This document shows positions 1 to 7,341 of a stretch of 21,341 nt of DNA, one piece after another. Position numbers and translations under genes: made by a program. Position 1 is the first letter of the stretch, and each line of letters opens with the position of its first letter. Source of the DNA: CAYUNA01 sp047629355 (lineage in GTDB: Bacteria; Bacteroidota; Bacteroidia; Chitinophagales; Saprospiraceae); NCBI GenBank assembly GCA_047629355.1, contig JBLHWU010000110.1:1-21341 (forward strand). Direction: 5' to 3'. Below the pieces are notes generated by a model. The model was not told the DNA's origin. It made no database searches and worked only from the letters and a program-made list of their open reading frames with translations.

Positions 1-148
1 ATTCTGAGTACCGATTTGCTAATTTTTGTCATTTCTTTAATGTCATCGTTTAACTATGTTTTTGCAAATATCTCCTTTTTTGAGAATATTGGCTTTGACA
101 CAGTTCATTGAACAGTCTCTTTTTGCATCCTGAGATTTTTAACAGTTC
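1..148. other. Non-coding edge of window, downstream of the cyclase gene
   Basis: AT-rich stretch between the window edge and the stop codon of the minus-strand cyclase gene. I see no open frame of useful length and no clear terminator hairpin with a T-run. The neighbouring gene on the left lies outside the window. Confidence 0.5.
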
Positions 149-1768
149 TTACTGCTTCAAATAATACATATCCATCATCCCCTTGTTTTTCACGTCCACC
201 TTTCCACGATATTCGCAATCAAATTTATACTTAACCAAATTCGCTGTCACACCCGAAAGATTCACTCTTCCAACTTCGCAATTGGCTTCCATTCGCGAAG
301 CAATATTCACGGTATCGCCCCAGATGTCGTAGGCAAACTTCTTATTTCCAACCACTCCTGCGACCACTGGTCCTGTATGCATTCCAATACGCGCTTCAAA
401 ATATGGCTTACTGAATTTGCTTTTTTCTAACTTCACTTCTTCCAAATATTGCTGCATTTCGATGGCTGCTTTGACCATATTATAGGGCACTGTTTTTCTA
501 TTTGACAAACCGCCCGCTACCATATAGGCATCCCCAATAGTTTTAATTTTTTCCAAATCATTATACTGAGAAATGATAAAATCAAAGGCACGAAAAGTAT
601 CGTCAATTTCTTTTACTAAAATTTCAGGAGCAAGTTGTTCCGCTATTTTGGTGAAGTTTTTAAAATCGGCAAATAAAACCGTCGTATCATTAAATTTTTG
701 AGCAGTCGCTTTACCAGTTTCTTTCAATTCTTGCGCAATAGCTGCTGGTAAGATATTCAACAACAACTCATCCGACCGCTGCCGTTCTTCCTCAATTATT
801 CTGTTTTGAGATTCCAATTTTGCATTGGAACGTTTCTTTGCTAAAAACCGAAAGTAGTTGGTAATTGCCAATAAAATCAACAAAATAGAGACTCCTGCCA
901 GACCAAAAAACAAGTATTGATTTTGCTCTTTTTCTTGTGCTGCAAGTTTGAGTTCCATCTCGTGCTTGGAGTTTTCAATATCCACAAGTTTTTTCTCCAT
1001 TTCCAACTTAGACAAGGCTTTTTCTTGCGTTTTCAATTCGCGCGTGACCTCTTCTTTCTCGCGTGCGACCTCTTCGATTGCTTCATCTTTTTCTACAATC
1101 TCTTTCTCAACCAGTTCTTTTTCTTTTTCTAAAATACGTTGTTTTTTCGTCAAAACGGTATTATCCGTTTTTAAGTTATTTCGCTCTGAAGTCAGGCGTT
1201 TGATTTCTTTTTCTAAAGAAGACCGTTCGCGTTCCAACTTTTTTCTATCCGATTCTAATTTTGCTTTTTGCGATTCAAATCTACTTTGAAAATCTGTGAT
1301 ACTTTGCCCACCTTTTTTACTAAAATAATCGAAAGCTTCCTGCACATAATCATAAGCTTTTCGGTGTCCGTTACTACGATCTTTTCGAATAACTAAACGA
1401 CTCAATTGGTCAACAGACTTGATGATTAAATCAGCATTATCTACTTGCTTAGCCAATGAAAATGAACTTTTCAACCAAGTTTCTTCACTTCTATAATTAT
1501 TATCTCGATTATACCCCCGTGCTACCTGAAACGCTGATTCTGCAGCTACGTTCTTATCTTTATTCAAGGCCAAATCATACGCTGTCTTGGAATATTTAAT
1601 AGATTTATCCGTATTATTACGAAGATAAGCTTTACCTAATTCGTAATTGAGCAACATTTTTTGACGGCTATTTTTAGCACTTTTCAATTGCCGTTCGAGG
1701 TCAGCAGTCGATTGAGAAAAAAGCATTGTTCCCAGAAAAATAAAAAGTATCGTACAAAAATATTTCAT
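149..1768 (-). CDS. Membrane-anchored class III adenylate cyclase with TPR-like and coiled-coil sensor region
   Basis: Predicted to make cAMP from ATP at the inner membrane. Visible layout of the 539 residues: signal peptide (1-19), helical TPR-like repeats (about 20-150), a long Lys/Glu-rich coiled coil (about 160-285), one membrane helix (about 285-305), then a cytoplasmic cyclase domain (about 345-539). The catalytic set looks complete: metal-binding Asp368 (FADF) and Asp413 (IGDAYM), and Asn488/Arg492 in the NIASR motif. The base-selecting positions are Lys409 (IKTIGD) and Asp481 (YDIWGD). In this family Lys/Asp marks ATP use, while Glu/Cys would mark GTP, so adenylate cyclase is favoured. 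A perfect TAnnTTTG box lies 73-80 bp upstream of the start. The gene stands alone. The sensed signal and the downstream cAMP receptor are not visible. Confidence 0.9.
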   Translation of the reverse strand: MKYFCTILFIFLGTMLFSQSTADLERQLKSAKNSRQKMLLNYELGKAYLRNNTDKSIKYSKTAYDLALNKDKNVAAESAFQVARGYNRDNNYRSEETWLKSSFSLAKQVDNADLIIKSVDQLSRLVIRKDRSNGHRKAYDYVQEAFDYFSKKGGQSITDFQSRFESQKAKLESDRKKLERERSSLEKEIKRLTSERNNLKTDNTVLTKKQRILEKEKELVEKEIVEKDEAIEEVAREKEEVTRELKTQEKALSKLEMEKKLVDIENSKHEMELKLAAQEKEQNQYLFFGLAGVSILLILLAITNYFRFLAKKRSNAKLESQNRIIEEERQRSDELLLNILPAAIAQELKETGKATAQKFNDTTVLFADFKNFTKIAEQLAPEILVKEIDDTFRAFDFIISQYNDLEKIKTIGDAYMVAGGLSNRKTVPYNMVKAAIEMQQYLEEVKLEKSKFSKPYFEARIGMHTGPVVAGVVGNKKFAYDIWGDTVNIASRMEANCEVGRVNLSGVTANLVKYKFDCEYRGKVDVKNKGMMDMYYLKQ

Positions 1769-1840
1769 TAATTCAGTTATTTACCGTCTTGAAAGACAGC
1801 TTATTAGATGTCATGAGAACCAGTCTTTTAGTTTTGCTGT

Positions 1841-1848
1841 CAAATGTA
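1841..1848 (-). promoter_or_regulatory. Bacteroidota-type -7 promoter box for the cyclase gene
   Basis: On the minus strand the sequence is TACATTTG, a perfect match to the Bacteroidota -7 consensus TAnnTTTG. It lies about 75 bp upstream of the cyclase start. No good TTG -33 element is seen at the right distance, so only the -7 part is supported. Confidence 0.45.
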
Positions 1849-1954
1849 CAAAAAATCAATCAAAGTAGAAATTGTTGGGAAAATTGAGCGTAAAAAATAT
1901 GGATTTATTTTAATTCCTATGCGCATTAAGTACCATATAAATTAAATTTCCTTG

Positions 1955-2144
1955 AATTTAGAGAATCCTGAAAGGATTGAATATTAATAACCATGGATTC
2001 CATCCATGGAAAAAGAAGGCGATTCCAAACAGTCCTGGATGGATTGAATATCAATGTTTTATATTCAATCTTTTCAAGATTTCTAAATTAAACCCGCCCG
2101 CCGAATTTCATTCGGGGTTATTCATATTCGTCCGCTTCACGGAT
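1955..2144. repeat. Cluster of four degenerate hairpin-repeat modules in both orientations
   Basis: The 430-bp gap between the cyclase and hydrolase genes holds repeats rather than a gene. A module of the form ATCCTGAAAGGATTGAATAT occurs at about 1966 and, degenerate, at about 2033 on the plus strand. Degenerate copies lie on the minus strand at about 2080-2056 and 2144-2116. Each begins with a small GAA-triloop hairpin; stems are clear at 1964-1978 and 2067-2081 and weaker in the others. The copy at 1966 is followed by a second hairpin, 1991-2009 (CCATGGAT/ATCCATGG). The copy at 2144 is followed by one at 2101-2115 (CCGAAT/ATTCGG). Two clear copies form an inverted pair: 1955-1982 and 2063-2089. 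No coding potential is seen. Confidence 0.75.
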
Positions 2145-2198
2145 TTTTTTTAGTAAAACTTTAGAAGCGAGAAAATCATAAGTAGAAACCATTCAAAG

Positions 2199-3410
2199 CT
2201 AATCTTTCAAAGTTGTCACTACCTTCACATCACCATGCAACGTCCTATGCACAGGACATTTATCCGCAATTTCTAACAACCTTGCTTTTTGTTCGTCCGT
2301 CAAATCCCCTTCCATTTCAATGATTCTATGAAAATAATCTAACTTACTTTGTCTACCATCTATCGCCGCTTTATCTGCCGCATAATCCTTAAAATGTTCC
2401 AAATGAACCGTCACTTCTTGCAAGTCCCATTTTTTACGCCGAGCGTACATTTGCATCGTCATTGCCGTACACGCCCCCAATGAAGCATTTAATAACTGAT
2501 AAGGGTCTGGACCAAAATCATTCCCGCCAACTTCCGCCGGTTCATCGGCAATTAATGGATGTTCTCCAGCGATAATTTCCGTCGTAAATCCTTCATTCCC
2601 GAGTCGTACTGCTACCTCTTTCTCTTTATTTAATTTTTTCTTTTGGGGAATTTTAATGTATTTTTTTGCCCAAACTGCAATCATTTCCCCCGCATATAAA
2701 GCATCCTCATTATTGGTCAATAAATGGTCTGCACCATCCAAAGACACAAAACTTTTAGGATGAAAAGCCGCTTGATAAATTTTCGCCGCATTGTCCACTT
2801 CTACCGTTCTATCTTGTGGCGAATGCAAAACCAAAATGGCTTTGTTCAAAGTCCGCAATACCTCAAATGGGTCATGATTTTTCAAGTCATCCAACAACTG
2901 TTTTTTGACGGTAAATGGTCGTCCACCAATATTTACTTTCGCCTGCCCTTTTGATGCAATTGTTTGCCAATCATCTGAAAATAAATGGCTCACATGAATC
3001 GGATTGTATGGCGCACCAATCGTCGCCACGCCTTTTACCGATTCCAATTTGCAAGCCGCATGAATCATCGCTGCGCCGCCCAAAGAGTGACCAACTAACA
3101 ATTCTGGTGCTTGATAATTTTCTTCCAAAAATGCTGCTGCTGCATAAATATCTTCCAAATTAGTCGAAAAATTCGTATCTGCAAAATCACCAGCACTCTC
3201 CCCTAACCCCGTAAAATCGAAGCGCAACAAGGCAATACCCTCTTGAATCAATGACCTTCCAATATATTTTATCGCGGATAAATTTTTAGAACAGGTAAAA
3301 CAATGCGCGAATATCGCAAAGGAATGCGGATGCTGATTGGCAGGAAATTCCAAACGAGCAGATAGTTCGTAACCGTTTTTATTCGTAAATTTTACCTTTT
3401 TATATCTCAT
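2199..3410 (-). CDS. Bifunctional alpha/beta hydrolase - OsmC family protein
   Basis: Two domains in one 403-residue chain. Residues 1-250 are an alpha/beta hydrolase with nucleophile Ser109 in GHSLGG and probable Asp200 (SPQDR) and His229 (GADH) completing the triad. Residues about 265-403 are an OsmC/Ohr-type domain, with Cys314 (GACTAM) and Cys385 (KCPVHRT) at the positions of the redox cysteines that reduce organic peroxides in this family. This fusion is a known arrangement in bacteria; the hydrolase substrate is unknown. The frame opens upstream at 3479, but the stretch before Met at 3410 does not look like hydrolase sequence and MRYKKVKF is the usual beginning, so 3410 is chosen. It follows recN by 84 bp and may share its transcript. 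Confidence 0.88.
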   Translation of the reverse strand: MRYKKVKFTNKNGYELSARLEFPANQHPHSFAIFAHCFTCSKNLSAIKYIGRSLIQEGIALLRFDFTGLGESAGDFADTNFSTNLEDIYAAAAFLEENYQAPELLVGHSLGGAAMIHAACKLESVKGVATIGAPYNPIHVSHLFSDDWQTIASKGQAKVNIGGRPFTVKKQLLDDLKNHDPFEVLRTLNKAILVLHSPQDRTVEVDNAAKIYQAAFHPKSFVSLDGADHLLTNNEDALYAGEMIAVWAKKYIKIPQKKKLNKEKEVAVRLGNEGFTTEIIAGEHPLIADEPAEVGGNDFGPDPYQLLNASLGACTAMTMQMYARRKKWDLQEVTVHLEHFKDYAADKAAIDGRQSKLDYFHRIIEMEGDLTDEQKARLLEIADKCPVHRTLHGDVKVVTTLKD

Positions 3411-3494
3411 TGTGTTGCGAGTTAGACGAGTTGCCGATTGCTGGTTGACTATCGTGACAGGTATCCATACTTTTGGCAATCCGTAATTTATTCC

Positions 3495-5165
3495 TTAAGC
3501 ACTAGCTTCTGCCATTTTCAATAATTCTCGTGCGTTGTCCATCGCCGATTCACTTGGCGGATTGCTACTCAACATTACGGCAATAGACCGCACGCGTTCC
3601 TCCTGAGTTAAGCATTTAACTCGGGTTAAAGTTCGCTCAGCAGTATGATTTTTATATACAAAATAGTGAGCGTCCGCCTTCGATGCAACCTGTGGGGAGT
3701 GCGTAATCGACACAACTTGATGCTCGTTGGATAAATTGCGTAAAATTGTTCCCATTTTCAAGGCCACATCACCCGAAACCCCCGAATCAATTTCGTCAAA
3801 AATCAAAGTCGGTAACGGAATTGCATTGGCAACTAAAGATTTTGTGACCAAAGTCAAGCGCGAAATTTCACCGCCCGAAGCGACATCTTTAATAGCTTGC
3901 AAACGACTTCCTTTATTCGCCGCAAAAAGATATTCCACTTCATCCGTGCCCGTCATCGTCAATTCTTTCAGTGGGTTTATTTCAATTTTTAACTGAGAAT
4001 GCTCCATAGATAGCATTTTCAATAGATCTAATACTTTTTTGGTAAAACCTGGTATAACAGACTTTCTTCGTTTGGATAAATCAGCTGCCAATTTGAATAA
4101 TTGCTTGGATTGCTTTTCTAAACTGGCTTCCAATTTTTCAATTTCTTCCGTCAAATCTCCAAATGCCAACAATTGCGAAGACAATCCTTCTTGAATTTCC
4201 AGCAATTCAGCCAAAGAGGCAACCCGATGTTTATTTTGCAAACGATAAATTAAATCCAGCCGTTGCTGAATCTCGATAATGCGTTCACCATCGTATTCAG
4301 TACCATCGGCAATTTGCTCAAATTCAGTTGCCACATCCTGCAATTCCAGCGCGATGCCTTCAAAGCGTGTATGTAGTCTTTCCAAGTCAGGATGCACATC
4401 TTTCAAGCCTGCCACAGATATCACCACAGTGTCCAATTGTCCCACTACCGACTGCTCACTATCACACAAAAACCGGTAGGCTTCCGACAAAATCCGCTTA
4501 ATATCTTCCGCACTTGACAACCGCTTTAGTTCATCTTCTTGACTTTCCTGTTCGCCGTTAATCAAGCCTGCTTCATTGAATTCTTCGAGTTGGAAATTCA
4601 AGAAATCCATCTCCTTTCCCGCATTGTCATTTTGCTCAATCAATACTGCCAGCGACTTTTTATTCTTAACGTATTTTCGATAAAGCCCTTGATACTTTTC
4701 CAATAAGTCCCGATTCCCCGCCAGCGCATCAACCATTCTTAATTGAAAAGAAACATTATGAATATCTAGGGTATCAAATTGCTGATGTAAATCAATCAAC
4801 GCCCCTGTCAATTGCCGCAAAACGCCCAAATTCACAGGTGTATCATTCACAAATGCCCGTGATTTCCCAGAGGGTGTTAATTCCCGCCGTACGACACATT
4901 CATCCTCGTAATCAATATCATTATCTTCAAAAAATCGGTGCAAACCATACTTCGTCACTTCAAAATGTGCTTCAATAATACACTTTTTATCGGTTTCGTA
5001 CAGGACTTTTGTATCAGCACGCTTGCCCATGATTAGACCCAACGCCCCGAGTAAAATAGATTTACCCGCGCCAGTTTCTCCTGTAATAATTGTCAAACCT
5101 TTGGAAAAATTAATTTCCAACTCGTCAATTATCGCGTAATTTTTTATTTGAATATTCTTTATCAT
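3495..5165 (-). CDS. recN: DNA repair protein RecN
   Basis: SMC-like ATPase that acts on chromosomal DNA in recombinational repair of double-strand breaks. The 556 residues are normal for the family. Walker A is GETGAGKS (29-36), the ABC signature is SGGE (430-433), and Walker B with catalytic Glu is LIFDE (454-458), followed by the D-loop region SGVSGD. The head halves are separated by about 300 residues of helical coiled coil (about 155-390), shorter than in cohesin-type SMC proteins but typical of RecN. The start MIKNIQIKNYAIID is the classical RecN beginning. The upstream gap holds an 11-bp direct repeat. I see no LexA-type box that I could defend. Confidence 0.95.
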   Translation of the reverse strand: MIKNIQIKNYAIIDELEINFSKGLTIITGETGAGKSILLGALGLIMGKRADTKVLYETDKKCIIEAHFEVTKYGLHRFFEDNDIDYEDECVVRRELTPSGKSRAFVNDTPVNLGVLRQLTGALIDLHQQFDTLDIHNVSFQLRMVDALAGNRDLLEKYQGLYRKYVKNKKSLAVLIEQNDNAGKEMDFLNFQLEEFNEAGLINGEQESQEDELKRLSSAEDIKRILSEAYRFLCDSEQSVVGQLDTVVISVAGLKDVHPDLERLHTRFEGIALELQDVATEFEQIADGTEYDGERIIEIQQRLDLIYRLQNKHRVASLAELLEIQEGLSSQLLAFGDLTEEIEKLEASLEKQSKQLFKLAADLSKRRKSVIPGFTKKVLDLLKMLSMEHSQLKIEINPLKELTMTGTDEVEYLFAANKGSRLQAIKDVASGGEISRLTLVTKSLVANAIPLPTLIFDEIDSGVSGDVALKMGTILRNLSNEHQVVSITHSPQVASKADAHYFVYKNHTAERTLTRVKCLTQEERVRSIAVMLSSNPPSESAMDNARELLKMAEASA

Positions 5166-5397
5166 CTAAAATGATGGGTTTAGACTTATTATTAAAACAA
5201 CAAGTCTATGTGTTTTCAAACAAATATTAGCCTATTATTAAGCTATTATTAGGCTATTTTAAAACGAAATGTTCGCAAATTTACACGTTGTTTTGATATT
5301 TACAACTAAAATCAACATTTCATGTGTTTTTTAAGAGAAAATGTTTTCCAAATATCAAATAGTTTGCCCAAACTATCGTTTCAAACAATAAAACTTC

Positions 5398-5405
5398 TAT
5401 TTTTG
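5398..5405 (+). promoter_or_regulatory. -7 promoter box for the lipoprotein gene
   Basis: TATTTTTG matches the TAnnTTTG consensus exactly. A weak TTTC sits about 17 bp upstream in the -33 position. It would give a leader of roughly 110 nt that includes the 5423-5493 repeat. T-rich matches of this kind arise by chance in AT-rich DNA, hence modest confidence. Confidence 0.4.
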
Positions 5406-5422
5406 CAACTATTAATTTTAAA

Positions 5423-5493
5423 AGGCGTCAGGCATCAGGCGTCAGGCGTTAGAGAAGCTATTTTTAATTTGCAACTCTGACTCCTAACGCCTG
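5423..5493 (+). repeat. Heptamer tandem repeat and paired inverted repeat
   Basis: Four head-to-tail heptamers (AGGCGTC, AGGCATC, AGGCGTC, AGGCGTT) fill 5423-5450. The last one begins the arm CAGGCGTTAG (5443-5452), which is matched perfectly by CTAACGCCTG at 5484-5493, so the transcript could fold into a 10-bp stem in the leader of the lipoprotein gene. The DNA is more GC-rich than its surroundings, which suggests an inserted repeat. Confidence 0.7.
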
Positions 5494-5524
5494 CCCACTG
5501 TCTCCTCAAACACAACCTTATTAA

Positions 5525-6007
5525 ATGAAGAATTTCAGTTTACTTTTTAGCATCCTTATATTATTAGCAGCTTGTGGCGAAACAGAGGAAAAAGTGATTT
5601 TTCAACCACTTGATTTGCTAAACTTTGGCATTCCAATAACCATCATGGCCCCTGACAGTGCCCAAGTTAAGAAAAGTGAATTTGGTTCGGTCAAAGATAT
5701 TACGATTAGAAAAGGAAAGGGTTTTTTCGTACAAATCTATGCGAGACAAGCGACTACAACTGACTTTGCAAAACGAAAAGCAGAGGAATTGGCCGAAGTA
5801 AAAAACAAGAAATATTTTTCAAAAATTGTGAGAGAAGAACCAACAGGCTTCATTTATGAGACCAAAGTTGACTCCAATTATATTGATTATGGATTTCGAT
5901 ACTTACAAATTCAAGGAAGCAATGAATATGTTTTTCAGACGGGATTGATTGGACCATTTACATTGGAAGCAGCAGAGGATATGTATCAAGCGGTGCAGCA
6001 GAAATAA
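5525..6007 (+). CDS. Small lipoprotein of unknown function
   Basis: A 160-residue protein beginning with a lipoprotein signal (MKNFSLLFSILILLAACGE); the lipobox LAAC puts the lipidated Cys at 17. The mature part is charged and mixed alpha/beta, with no motif I recognise. The segment IRKGKGFFVQIYARQA followed by a Lys-rich helix suggests a small globular periplasmic domain. After the Cys come Gly-Glu-Thr, not enough to decide between inner and outer membrane. The gene stands alone, divergent from recN, with its own promoter box and a strong terminator 50 bp after its stop. Real gene, function unknown. Confidence 0.8.
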   Translation: MKNFSLLFSILILLAACGETEEKVIFQPLDLLNFGIPITIMAPDSAQVKKSEFGSVKDITIRKGKGFFVQIYARQATTTDFAKRKAEELAEVKNKKYFSKIVREEPTGFIYETKVDSNYIDYGFRYLQIQGSNEYVFQTGLIGPFTLEAAEDMYQAVQQK

Positions 6008-6057
6008 ATTATATGGCTGCATTGTTTCGAAAAGCGATGTAACGATTCAACAATTAG

Positions 6058-6102
6058 AAAGGGCTTTCACTGGTTATCCAGTAAAAGCCCTTTGTTGTTT
6101 TG
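6058..6102 (+). terminator. Rho-independent terminator after the lipoprotein gene
   Basis: A 16-bp stem with one mismatch: AAAGGGCTTTCACTGG (6058-6073), loop TTAT, CCAGTAAAAGCCCTTT (6078-6093), followed by the T-rich GTTGTTTT. An outer CAACAA/TTGTTG pairing lengthens the stem. It lies about 50 bp after the stop codon. Confidence 0.85.
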
Positions 6103-6118
6103 AGTGTGCTTCCAGTAT

Positions 6119-6187
6119 TTACACTTTGGAAAAAATATCGCTACCAAAAAGGAAAACGATAAGCACTAAAATGCCTAAAATAATCAT
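6119..6187 (-). CDS. Possible 22-residue hydrophobic peptide
   Basis: A short frame with ATG at 6187 and TAA at 6119-6121 encodes MIILGILVLIVFLFGSDIFS plus Lys-Val: one clean membrane helix with a short polar tail. An in-frame stop lies five codons upstream of the ATG, so the frame cannot be longer. No ribosome site or promoter can be shown. It resembles small single-helix membrane peptides in general layout only. It may be chance in AT-rich DNA; the strict hydrophobic pattern is the only argument for it. Confidence 0.2.
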   Translation of the reverse strand: MIILGILVLIVFLFGSDIFSKV

Positions 6188-6484
6188 GGGATCGAACGTT
6201 TATGGGTGAAAAAAAATCTGTTGTGTTTCTACAATTATTTAAATCTTTGGCGAATCTATTTTCTTCCTAAAACAAGTTTTTTTTTTGCTAAAAAATACAA
6301 TTTAGGCTTTTTTAGATGCGTTGTCAAGTCCTGAATCCGATTTTGTTGAAGAAGTGCTAAAAAAAAGGCGAAAAAGGCGAAAAAAATACCCGAAAAGCGA
6401 TTTACCTTTCGAGTATTTTACCTTTTAGAAATTTTCTTCGCTAAGCATCAAGTAACGCGTAGCACTTTCAATCCTTAATTCTTC
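6122..6484. other. AT-rich intergenic region between the lipoprotein and sod genes
   Basis: Apart from the possible small peptide and the sod terminator I see no gene here. The sequence is AT-rich with several A and T runs. At 6360-6390 there is a short AAAAAGGCG direct repeat, which reads as an extended T-rich tract behind the sod terminator on the minus strand. Confidence 0.5.
6383..6421 (-). terminator. Rho-independent terminator after sod
   Basis: On the minus strand AAAATACTCGAAA pairs with TTTCGGGTATTTT (one G-T pair) around a loop of about 10 nt and runs into TTTTTTTCGCC and further T-runs. It lies about 65 bp after the superoxide dismutase stop codon. Confidence 0.75.
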
Positions 6485-7120
6485 TTATGAAAAATCAGAC
6501 GCACCGTCATTCGCATTGTTGTAGCGAGTACTTACTGCTTGCCAGTTGATAACATTAAAAAATGCACCAACGTAATCAGGGCGACGGTTTTGATAGTTCA
6601 AGTAATACGCATGTTCCCATACATCCAATCCTAAAATTGGCGTGCCTTCACACTCCACACAATCCATCAAGGGATTGTCTTGATTTGGTGTACCACAAAC
6701 GGATAATTTGTCGTCTTTATCCACACACAACCAAGCCCAACCTGAGCCAAACTGCGTTTTTGCAGCATTAGAAAACGCTTCTTTGAACGCATCAAAGCTA
6801 CCGAAGTCTCGCACGATTGCTTTCTGAATGTTCATCTTCTCTGATGGCTCACCACCACCATTTGGTGACATGATTGACCAAAATAAGCTGTGGTTGTAAA
6901 ATCCACCGCCATTATTGCGAACACCCGCGCCGTGCGCCGATACATTCGCCAAGATTTCTTCGATTTTTTTGCCTTCGAGGTCTGTGCCTTCGATAGCAGC
7001 ATTTAACTTTGAGGTGTAGCCCGCGTGGTGCTTATCGTGGTGAATTTCCATTGTTCGTGCGTCGATATGTGGTTCTAACGCATCAAAAGAATAGGGTAAA
7101 TCCGGAAGTTGGAAAGCCAT
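6485..7120 (-). CDS. sodA: Superoxide dismutase, Mn/Fe family, probably Mn-type
   Basis: Converts superoxide to oxygen and hydrogen peroxide. The 211 residues have no signal peptide, so it is cytoplasmic. The four metal ligands are present: His27 (EIHHDKHH), His77 (YNHSLFW), Asp166 and His170 (DVWEHAYY). Gln147 in the second-shell position (PNQDNPLM) is the pattern of Mn-dependent enzymes; Fe-dependent ones usually carry the equivalent Gln at the other site. Cambialistic metal use cannot be excluded. An oddity is four cysteines at 132, 142, 154 and 157 (CVEC), unusual for a cytoplasmic SOD. The gene has its own promoter box and terminator and is monocistronic. The symbol follows the Mn assignment. 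Confidence 0.95.
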   Translation of the reverse strand: MAFQLPDLPYSFDALEPHIDARTMEIHHDKHHAGYTSKLNAAIEGTDLEGKKIEEILANVSAHGAGVRNNGGGFYNHSLFWSIMSPNGGGEPSEKMNIQKAIVRDFGSFDAFKEAFSNAAKTQFGSGWAWLCVDKDDKLSVCGTPNQDNPLMDCVECEGTPILGLDVWEHAYYLNYQNRRPDYVGAFFNVINWQAVSTRYNNANDGASDFS

Positions 7121-7275
7121 AATTGATTCTTATTTTAGATTTATGAAATGTAACTTTTGAAAGAAGTCAGACCATTTTCATTATCAGAAGTCAGAAAAGG
7201 TCAAAACTTGAAACTATAAGTCGTTTGAATTTTGACTTCTTCTAAATAGTTACGGTTTTGTCTTTAAAACGTCCC

Positions 7276-7283
7276 CAAAGGTA
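7276..7283 (-). promoter_or_regulatory. -7 promoter box for sod
   Basis: TACCTTTG on the minus strand matches TAnnTTTG exactly, about 156 bp upstream of the sod start. Only a weak TTC is seen in the -33 region. It implies a leader of roughly 150 nt containing GAAGTCAGA direct repeats. Confidence 0.4.
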
Positions 7284-7341
7284 ATAAGTTTAAAAGTAGA
7301 GAAAGAAGAGAAAGAGATTTTTTTACTGGAAAATGCTATAT

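Larger units (their letters stand above)
5166..5524. other. Divergent intergenic region between recN and the lipoprotein gene
   Basis: 359 bp without a gene. On the recN side it holds an 11-bp direct repeat, CTATTATTAAG then CTATTATTAGG, at about 5231-5252, inside a TAGCCTA...TAGGCTA inverted pair. The middle is AT-rich. On the lipoprotein side lie a TAnnTTTG box, a heptamer tandem repeat and a short inverted repeat, described separately. Confidence 0.6.

Noticed and set aside
1955..2144. CRISPR array or riboswitch
   Set aside because: Copies lie in both orientations with irregular spacing, which excludes an array. No known riboswitch core is recognisable, and no gene follows at a leader-like distance in the right orientation.
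2199..3479. Longer start of the hydrolase-OsmC gene at 3479
   Set aside because: The added 23 residues do not resemble the family, whereas MRYKKVKF at 3410 is a typical start.
5423..5493. CRISPR-like array
   Set aside because: The repeat unit is only 7 bp with no spacers; a simple tandem repeat.
5949..6209. 86-codon plus-strand frame overlapping the lipoprotein gene end
   Set aside because: It runs through the terminator hairpin and has no domain; the lipoprotein frame is clearly the real one.
7162..7236. GAAGTCAGA direct repeats and TTTTGACTTCTTCT upstream of sod
   Set aside because: Short and imperfect; could be an oxidative-stress operator, but there is too little to separate it from chance in AT-rich DNA.
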